A stretch of 31,104 nucleotides of DNA from JBFMEX01 sp040752215 (lineage in GTDB: Bacteria > Pseudomonadota > Alphaproteobacteria > Rhizobiales > Hyphomicrobiaceae). Below, piece after piece: positions 26,307 through 31,104 of the stretch. Both the position numbers and the translations under genes were made by a program. The notes under the pieces are model-generated. The model did no database searches and was not told where the DNA came from. It saw nothing but the letters and a program-made list of their open reading frames with translations. Location of the stretch: positions 1 through 31,104 of the forward strand of contig JBFMEX010000028.1 of NCBI GenBank assembly GCA_040752215.1. Reading direction: 5' to 3'. How positions within the stretch are numbered: position 1 is the stretch's first letter; each line of letters starts with the position of its first letter.

Positions 26307-27623
26307 ATGGCGGCAGACACGGCGGAAAGGAATGCGCGCCTTCTCGACGCCGCCCGCCGGCTCGCGGCGGAGGTCGCCAGCCATCTCGACATCGACGCCT
26401 CGGTCGAGCTGTGGGACGGCAGCCGGGTGCCGCTCGGTGCTGATGTGAAGAGCGATCTCCGGCTGACCATCGCCGGTCCCGGCGTGATCCCCTCGGTTGT
26501 GCGCTGGCCGACCCTCGACCGGATCATCCGCCACTATGCGCTCGGCGACATCGGCCTCGACGGCGGCACGCTGATCGACCTCGGTCGCATGGTAACGGCG
26601 GACGGCGCGCGGCGCGGCATGAAGCAACAGCCGAAAGCGCGGCTCGCCCGCCTCCTACTGCCGTTCCTGACCGCTCCGGCAACGCCGCCGGGGCGCAGTC
26701 GCGACTTCGCCGGCAACGCGACCGGCGAGGCGCGCAGCAAGGCCGACAACCGCGACTTCAACCGCTTCCACTACGACGTCGGCAACGACTTCTACCGGCT
26801 GTTCCTCGACCGGGAGATGCTCTACTCGTGCGCCTACTTCCCGGAGCCGGGCATGAGCCTCGACGACGCCCAGCAGGCCAAGCTCGACATGATCTGCCGC
26901 AAGCTGCGCCTCGAGCCGGGCGACCGCTTCCTCGACATCGGCTGCGGCTGGGGCGCGCTCGTCTGCCATGCCGCCAAGCACCATGGCGTCGAGGCGCACG
27001 GCATCACACTCTCCGACGAGCAGTTGGCAATGGCGCGCCAGCGGATCGCGGCGATGGGGCTCGAAGATCGGGTGACGGTCGAGATCCGCGACTATCAGGA
27101 CTTGAAAGGCCAGTTCGACAAGATCGCTTCCGTCGGCATGTACGAGCACATCGGGCTGAAAAACATTCCGCTCTACATGCGCACCGTGCGCGGGCTGCTG
27201 GCCGACGGCGGGCTGTTCCTCAACCATGCCATCTCTCGCCGCGCCAAGCGCCGCCAGCGCCGGTTCGCGGCCCGTGCCGAGCAGAAGGCGCTGGTCAAGT
27301 ACATCTTCCCCGGCGGCGAGCTCGACGACATCGGCCACACGGTCGCGGCGATGGAGCAGGCCGGCTTCGAGGTGCACGACGTCGAGGCGTGGCGCTGGCA
27401 CTATGCGGAGACGACGCGCGCCTGGTGCGAGCGGCTCTATCAGCGCCGCGCCGAGGCGGAGAGTATCGTCGGCGCGCCGACGACGCGGATCTGGCTCGCC
27501 TACCTTGCCGGCTGCTGCCTCGCCTTCGAGCGCGGCTCGGCGCGCATCTTCCAGACCCTTGCGTCCAAGAGCCCCAAAGGCCGCCCGTCGTTGCCGCCCT
27601 CGCGCGCGGATCTCTATCGGTGA
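26307..27623 (+). CDS. Cyclopropane-fatty-acyl-phospholipid synthase family methyltransferase
   Basis: The product has 438 residues. The ATG at 26307 follows GGAGGG; the frame extending to 26097 runs through the palindrome and is rejected. The family adds a methylene group from S-adenosylmethionine to the double bond of membrane lipid acyl chains. The SAM motif is FLDIGCGWGAL (208-218). Residues matching the E. coli Cfa active site are present: Cys175 (YSCAYF), Glu280 (GMYEHIG), His307 (NHAIS) and Tyr332 (KYIFPGGELD). The N-terminal ~150 residues form the usual lipid-binding domain. The muconolactone-isomerase-like gene follows by 84 bp. The product could be a paralogue acting on another lipid; only the family is certain. 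Confidence 0.92.
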   Translation: MAADTAERNARLLDAARRLAAEVASHLDIDASVELWDGSRVPLGADVKSDLRLTIAGPGVIPSVVRWPTLDRIIRHYALGDIGLDGGTLIDLGRMVTADGARRGMKQQPKARLARLLLPFLTAPATPPGRSRDFAGNATGEARSKADNRDFNRFHYDVGNDFYRLFLDREMLYSCAYFPEPGMSLDDAQQAKLDMICRKLRLEPGDRFLDIGCGWGALVCHAAKHHGVEAHGITLSDEQLAMARQRIAAMGLEDRVTVEIRDYQDLKGQFDKIASVGMYEHIGLKNIPLYMRTVRGLLADGGLFLNHAISRRAKRRQRRFAARAEQKALVKYIFPGGELDDIGHTVAAMEQAGFEVHDVEAWRWHYAETTRAWCERLYQRRAEAESIVGAPTTRIWLAYLAGCCLAFERGSARIFQTLASKSPKGRPSLPPSRADLYR

Positions 27624-27707
27624 GATCACCCGCAGCGACGCTGCGACTTGCCGTCGCTTCCCCGCTGCCGCACACTTCCCTCGCAAGTAACGCCCGGGAG
27701 ACGACAC

Positions 27708-28022
27708 ATGCTGTTCCATCTGGATTTCGAGGTCGAGTACGGCGCCGACATGACCCAGCAGGACCTGTTCCGCATCTGGGCCGAGGAGGCCGGCGCCGCA
27801 CTCGGCGCCAAGAAGGCCGGTGCGGTCGTCGACCTGTGGAAAGTCGTCGGCATGCGCCGCGTAGTGGCGATCGTCAACGTCGACGGCCCCGACACGCTCG
27901 ACCGCATCCTGTTCGACCTGCCGATCATGAAGCAGATGGGGCAGTACGTGCACGTCGAGGTGAGCGCGCTGCGCCGCTACGAGGATTTCGCCGACGACGT
28001 GAAGGCGCGACTGTCGTCCTGA
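27708..28022 (+). CDS. Muconolactone delta-isomerase-like domain protein
   Basis: The product has 104 residues from an ATG at 27708. MLFHLDFEVEYGADMTQQDL, GAVVDLWKVVGMRRVVAIVN and FDLPIMKQMGQYVHVEVSAL show the ferredoxin-like dimeric fold of muconolactone isomerase (about 96 residues). No other genes of the beta-ketoadipate pathway are nearby, so the true substrate is open. It lies 84 bp after the cyclopropane-synthase-like gene and may share its transcript. Its last 46 bp overlap the 3' end of the ribbon-helix-helix gene on the other strand. Confidence 0.85.
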   Translation: MLFHLDFEVEYGADMTQQDLFRIWAEEAGAALGAKKAGAVVDLWKVVGMRRVVAIVNVDGPDTLDRILFDLPIMKQMGQYVHVEVSALRRYEDFADDVKARLSS

Positions 28023-28243
28023 CGGCCCTCGGCGGCGCGGCGGAAGTGCGCCAGCACGTAGACCCGCACCGCGCCCGAGAGCCCCGACCGGCCGCGCCGC
28101 TCGTCGATGCCTTCGACGAGCCCGGCGAGTGTCGTGCCTTCGCCCGCCGCGATCTCCTTCAGCGCCGCCCAGAACTCGGCCTCGAGCGAGATCGAGGTGC
28201 GATGGCCGCGGATCGTGAACGAGCGCTTGACCGGGCGGCTCAT
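27977..28243 (-). CDS. Ribbon-helix-helix domain protein (RHH_4 type)
   Basis: The product has 88 residues from the ATG at 28243 (MSRPVKRSFTIRGHRTSISL). The strand RSFTIRGHRTSISLEAEFWA and helices (LKEIAAGEGTTLAGLVEGID, GAVRVYVLAHFR) match the RHH_4 family of small DNA-binding proteins. The last ~15 residues are read antisense to the end of the muconolactone-isomerase-like gene (46-bp overlap). It is the fourth gene after ccdA, ccdB and DUF4169 on the same strand, 22 bp after DUF4169. In rhizobia, RHH_4 and DUF4169 genes are often neighbours. It could bind the operator upstream of ccdA, but there is no direct evidence. Confidence 0.85.
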   Translation of the reverse strand: MSRPVKRSFTIRGHRTSISLEAEFWAALKEIAAGEGTTLAGLVEGIDERRGRSGLSGAVRVYVLAHFRRAAEGRQDDSRAFTSSAKSS

Positions 28244-28265
28244 GGGCGAGGCCTCGCCTTCGGGC

Positions 28266-28490
28266 TCACGCGTCGTCCTTGCCCGACCCAGCATCGTCGG
28301 CGCCATCCCGGCGGCAATCGAGCATCAGGCCGTCGAGCCGGCGCTCGGCACGCCGGCGCGCGTCCTCCTCTGCCAGCCGCTCGGCTTTGGTGCGGCCGTG
28401 CTTGCGCCGGTTGGCGTCCGCCTTCGCCTCCTTGTCGGCGCGCGCCTTGGCCTTGCGGGCCTGACGGAGATTGATGATGTCCGCGGTCAT
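28266..28490 (-). CDS. DUF4169 family protein
   Basis: The product has 74 residues from the ATG at 28490; GGGA lies upstream. A TTG six bases before is possible but less likely. The pattern ADIINLRQARKAKAR, then HGRTKAERLAEEDARRRAER and LDGL is that of DUF4169, a very basic, helical alphaproteobacterial family of unknown function. Its start is 2 bp after the ccdB stop and the RHH gene is 22 bp downstream, so it is embedded in one transcription unit with the toxin-antitoxin pair. Confidence 0.88.
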   Translation of the reverse strand: MTADIINLRQARKAKARADKEAKADANRRKHGRTKAERLAEEDARRRAERRLDGLMLDCRRDGADDAGSGKDDA

Positions 28491-28492
28491 GG

Positions 28493-28804
28493 TCAAAATC
28501 CCGACAACAAGAGATCCAGCCCCCTCAGCAGCTCGAAGCTCTGCGCCTCGGCATTGCCGACCACCTGGCCGAGCTGCCCTTTGGGAACCGCGGCAAGGCG
28601 ATCGATGGCGACCAGGTAACGCTTCCCTTCGAGCGAGATCGCCGGCCTGAGACCAGTGATCTCGGCAAGCTCTCTCGGCTTGTAGAGGGGGGCCACGACG
28701 GCCGTCGCCAGATCGTCGAAATGCTCGTGCTGCAGCACGACGACGAGTCGCCTACCGCCTGCAACGCCCGCTCCCTTCGCCTGCCGCACCTCGAAGCGCT
28801 TCAT
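28493..28804 (-). CDS. ccdB: CcdB-like toxin
   Basis: The product has 103 residues (F-plasmid CcdB has 101). CcdB poisons DNA gyrase. The core RRLVVVLQHEHFDDLATAVV, APLYKPRELAEITGLRPAIS, LEGKRYLVAIDRLAAVPKGQ and VVGNAEAQSFELLRGLDLLL follow the CcdB pattern. The C-terminus reads LLLSGF, where F-plasmid CcdB ends in Trp-Gly-Ile, residues known to be needed for gyrase poisoning; the Trp is missing here. The start ATG overlaps the ccdA stop as ATGA, the usual antitoxin-toxin coupling. Confidence 0.88.
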   Translation of the reverse strand: MKRFEVRQAKGAGVAGGRRLVVVLQHEHFDDLATAVVAPLYKPRELAEITGLRPAISLEGKRYLVAIDRLAAVPKGQLGQVVGNAEAQSFELLRGLDLLLSGF

Positions 28805-29043
28805 TCAGCGCGCCAGGGCGGCACATACCACATTCCATTGCGGTCGACCTCGGCGTTGCTGGCCTCTATGGCGGACCGGTTCTCCTCGCGCCACTGCTGC
28901 CAGCGCCGCTCGCGCAGTTCCTCGCGCAACGCCCGCTCCAGCACCGCGCTCATGTTGGTGCCCGCCGCCTTGGCCTCGGCGGCCAGCGCGGCGTCGATGG
29001 TGAGGTTGACGGCCTTCTTCGGCGCTCGCGGCTTCTCGTTCAC
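28801..29043 (-). CDS. ccdA: CcdA-like antitoxin
   Basis: The product has 80 residues from the GTG at 29043, with TGGAG seven bases upstream; starts at 29061 or 29067 would lie within the operator. The N-terminal ribbon-helix-helix (KKAVNLTIDAALAAEAKAAG, TNMSAVLERALREEL) binds DNA; the C-terminal RWQQWREENRSAIEASNAEV matches the CcdA toxin-wrapping tail (RW..EN). The antitoxin neutralises CcdB and, with it, represses the operon. A double palindrome at 29060-29080 is the likely operator. Confidence 0.88.
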   Translation of the reverse strand: MNEKPRAPKKAVNLTIDAALAAEAKAAGTNMSAVLERALREELRERRWQQWREENRSAIEASNAEVDRNGMWYVPPWRAE

Positions 29044-29059
29044 GGCGCGGCTCCAGATC

Positions 29060-29080
29060 ATGCGCATTGCATATGCGCAT
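29060..29080. promoter_or_regulatory. Double palindromic operator of ccdAB
   Basis: Two copies of the self-complementary octamer ATGCGCAT (29060-29067, 29073-29080) with a 5-bp spacer, centres 13 bp apart. The second overlaps the -10 and the start point. The layout suits binding of two ribbon-helix-helix dimers for autoregulation. Confidence 0.6.
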
Positions 29081-29107
29081 GCTAGATGAGGGCTCGAGCG
29101 GCGTCAA
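29079..29107 (-). promoter_or_regulatory. Promoter of the ccdA-ccdB-DUF4169-RHH operon
   Basis: TTGACG (29107-29102), 17 bp, TAGCAT (29084-29079) on the minus strand. The -35 matches 5 of 6 and the -10 matches 4 of 6 of the consensus. Predicted start ~29072, inside the operator, about 30 nt before the ccdA GTG. Confidence 0.5.
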
Positions 29108-29172
29108 ATGTGGCCCCTTCCCGCCCCTGGGTGATTGCAAGCCACTTCGCTTCATCCGGGCACGCGGCACAC

Positions 29173-29218
29173 CTCGCCTTGTCCCTCGGGGGAAGGTGGC
29201 CGAAGGCCGGATGAGGGG
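29173..29218. repeat. Rhizobial-type intergenic palindromic repeat
   Basis: The segment reads, on the minus strand, CCCCTCATCCGGCCTTCGGC followed by CACCTTCCCCCGAGGG and so on. This resembles the very common short repeat found between genes in rhizobia (RIME-like). It contains the hairpin GGCC-GAA-GGCC (29198-29208) and an imperfect CCTT...AAGG stem. It lies just after fumC and could also help end its transcript. Family by memory. Confidence 0.55.
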
Positions 29219-29237
29219 CCCCGCCTGCTCTCCACCC

Positions 29238-30629
29238 TCATTCCGGTCCGATCATCCTTTCCGGGCGCACGATGGCGTCGAAGTCCTCGGCCGGGATGCC
29301 GTCGCGGATCGCCTCCTCGCGCAGCGTGGTGCCGTTCTTGTGCGCGGTCTTGGCGATCTTCGCCGCCCGGTCGTAGCCGTACTTCTCCTTCAAGGGCGTC
29401 ACCAGCATCAGCGAGTTGGCGAGCCCCTTGGCGATGTTATCGAGCCGCGGCTCTATTCCCACCACCGCGTTGTCCGTGAACGACACCGCCGCGTCGGCGA
29501 GTAGGCGCACCGACTGCAGGAAGTTGTAGGCCATCATCGGATTGTAGACGTTGAGCTCGAAGTGGCCCTGGCTGCCGGCGAAGGCGATCGCCGTATTGTT
29601 GCCGAGGATGTGCGCGGCGACCTGGGTCAGCGCCTCGCACTGGGTCGGGTTGACCTTGCCCGGCATGATCGACGAGCCGGGCTCGTTCTCGGGCAAAGCG
29701 AGCTCGCCGAGGCCAGAGCGCGGGCCCGAGCCGAGCAGGCGGATGTCGTTGGCGATCTTGAAGCAGCTCATCGCGACCGTGGTGATCGCGCCGTGCGTCA
29801 TCACCATCGCGTCGTGCGCGGCGAGCGCCTCGAACTTATTCGGCGCCGAGGTGAACGGCAAGCCGGTGATGGCGGCGATCCGCGACGCCACTCTTTCCGC
29901 GAAACCTTTGGGCGAGGCGAGCCCGGTGCCGACCGCGGTGCCACCCTGCGCCAACTCCATCAGCATCGGCAGCGTCGTCTCGATCCGCTTGATGCCGTTG
30001 GCGACCTGCTGCGCGTAGCCGGAGAACTCCTGTCCGAGCGTCAGCGGGGTTGCGTCCTGGGTATGGGTGCGGCCGATCTTGATGATGTCCGCCCACGCTT
30101 TCGCCTTGGCGTCGAGCGCGGCGTGCAGGTGCCGGAGCGCCGGGATCAGCCGGCGCACCACCTCCTCGGCGCACGCGATGTGCATCGCCGTCGGGAAGGT
30201 GTCGTTCGACGACTGGCTCATGTTGACGTGGTCGTTCGGGTGCACCGGCTTCTTCGAGCCCATCACGCCGCCGAGCATCTCGATCGCCCGGTTCGAGATC
30301 ACCTCATTGGCGTTCATGTTCGACTGTGTGCCGGACCCCGTCTGCCACACGACGAGCGGAAAGTGATCGTCGAGCTTGCCGTCGATCACCTCTTGCGCCG
30401 CCGCGACGATGGTCTCGCCGAGCTTGGGATCGAGCTTGCCGAGCGCCATGTTGGCCTCGGCCGCGGCCCGCTTGACGATGCCGAGCGCACGCACGATCGG
30501 CAGCGGCTGCTTCTCCCAGCCGATCCTGAAGTTGCCGCGGCTGCGCTCGGCCTGCGCGCCCCAGTAGCGGTCCGCGGCGACCTCGATGGGGCCGAAGGTG
30601 TCGGTCTCGGTGCGGGTCGGCTTGCTCAT
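29238..30629 (-). CDS. fumC: Fumarate hydratase, class II
   Basis: The product has 463 residues (E. coli FumC has 467). It is the iron-independent, oxidant-resistant enzyme for fumarate to malate in the TCA cycle, a homotetramer. The family signature GSSIMPGKVNPTQCEA is present, as are HPNDHVNMSQSSNDTFPTAM, TGSGTQSNMNANEVISNRAI and GRTHTQDATPLTLGQEFSGY. The ATG at 30629 begins MSKPTRTETDTFGPIEV; the frame to 30767 adds 46 non-conserved residues. The toxin-antitoxin operon follows on the same strand after 194 bp that include a RIME-like repeat and its own promoter. Confidence 0.97.
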   Translation of the reverse strand: MSKPTRTETDTFGPIEVAADRYWGAQAERSRGNFRIGWEKQPLPIVRALGIVKRAAAEANMALGKLDPKLGETIVAAAQEVIDGKLDDHFPLVVWQTGSGTQSNMNANEVISNRAIEMLGGVMGSKKPVHPNDHVNMSQSSNDTFPTAMHIACAEEVVRRLIPALRHLHAALDAKAKAWADIIKIGRTHTQDATPLTLGQEFSGYAQQVANGIKRIETTLPMLMELAQGGTAVGTGLASPKGFAERVASRIAAITGLPFTSAPNKFEALAAHDAMVMTHGAITTVAMSCFKIANDIRLLGSGPRSGLGELALPENEPGSSIMPGKVNPTQCEALTQVAAHILGNNTAIAFAGSQGHFELNVYNPMMAYNFLQSVRLLADAAVSFTDNAVVGIEPRLDNIAKGLANSLMLVTPLKEKYGYDRAAKIAKTAHKNGTTLREEAIRDGIPAEDFDAIVRPERMIGPE

Positions 30630-31035
30630 CGTCGCGCCTCGTCGGTTGGCAGGGATCGCGCTGGCCTGCGACCGGTTTCGTGCGATCGCCGCCGCCGCCC
30701 GTGCACTACCACGACCCCCGCCACACCCTCCACCCCGACGGGAGTCTCGGATTTGGCTTGCATCCACCCTCCAGCCTCGAAGCCGTCGACCGGAGCTTGT
30801 TGCGCCCTCCGTCTCCGAACATCACTCCGGCGACGGAATCAGCATTCGACGGCCCTCACAAGCCCTTTTTCGACATCATCGGTCAGGGGCGACCCTTCAA
30901 CGCTCCGCCCCGTCCGCTCGACACCGAAACCGGATAACCCGCCACGGCTTGTGCCGCGCGTGGGCGCCACCGCATGGGCCTGCTCGATCGGCCCACTTCC
31001 TCCTCCCCCTCGAGGGGGGAGGACGGCGCGTGCTT
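30630..31035. other. Non-coding gap upstream of fumC
   Basis: No recognisable gene in the 475 bp to the window end. A plus-strand open frame at 30680-30937 is Pro-rich and has no recognisable motif, so I do not call it. Around 31005-31018, CCCCC-TCGA-GGGGG gives a short hairpin. A fumC promoter is expected here, but no clear -35/-10 pair was found. Confidence 0.4.
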
Positions 31036-31096
31036 CACTTGGCCCCGGCCTTCACGGCACAGGATCGAGCCGAGCGTTACGCGAAGGGGCCAAGTG
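31036..31096. repeat. 11-bp perfect inverted repeat at the window edge
   Basis: CACTTGGCCCC (31036-31046) and GGGGCCAAGTG (31086-31096) are exact complements with a 39-bp loop. No gene is seen in it. It may be part of a larger element beyond the window. Confidence 0.6.
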
Positions 31097-31104
31097 ATTG
31101 AACG

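Noticed and set aside
30680..30937. 85-residue Pro-rich plus-strand frame
   Set aside because: No recognisable motif and no ribosome-binding site; not enough to call a gene.

Overview
The window is about 31 kb of very GC-rich chromosomal DNA, most likely from an alphaproteobacterium of the Hyphomicrobiales (Rhizobiales). The best evidence is the order rnd, lptC/lptA, lptB, rpoN, hpf, ptsN on the minus strand, an FzlA-like glutathione-S-transferase-fold gene beside uppP, an Hsp20/DUF1150 pair, a DUF4169/ribbon-helix-helix pair after fumC, and a short repeat of a type common in rhizobial intergenic DNA. No CRISPR array, prophage, transposase or integrase is visible.

Layout. 1-5.7 kb holds exported hydrolases: the tail of a Pro/Glu-rich protein ending in a Trp-rich segment, a subtilase with dockerin-like calcium loops, a thermolysin-family (M4) metalloprotease 50 bp downstream, and a convergent Tat-exported lysozyme-family protein. 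5.7-14.6 kb holds metabolic and envelope genes: a crotonase-fold protein, DUF2237, SelO, an orphan TolC-like lipoprotein, a family-4 glycosyltransferase, a Uup-like ABC-F ATPase and an FzlA-like protein. 14.9-22.6 kb is the conserved core: uppP on the plus strand, then the minus-strand series tRNA-Leu(CAG), RNase D, an unusual LptC-LptA-LptA fusion, LptB, sigma-54, long HPF and PtsN. 22.7-25.9 kb has an NDUFA9-type SDR protein, Hsp20 and DUF1150 behind a heat-shock-type promoter, a six-cysteine secreted protein and a 53-56 residue zinc-ribbon-like protein. 25.9-26.3 kb has two tandem long palindromes of one family. 26.3-31.1 kb has a cyclopropane-fatty-acid-synthase-like methyltransferase, a muconolactone-isomerase-like protein, a compact ccdA-ccdB-DUF4169-RHH operon with a double palindromic operator, and fumC.

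How the genes work together. UppP recycles the undecaprenyl carrier, and the Lpt genes move LPS to the outer membrane. The FzlA-like protein would link cell division to wall synthesis. Sigma-54, HPF and PtsN form the usual nitrogen/stationary-phase module. The exported proteases and lysozyme-like protein suggest degradation of extracellular protein or cell wall. Most points to re-check are structural: the Lpt fusion, the covarying palindromes, the dockerin-like loops, the toxin-antitoxin operator, and the small ORFs (leaderless zinc ribbon; 31-codon ORF coupled to the glycosyltransferase). Functions were assigned by reading motifs, with no database search.
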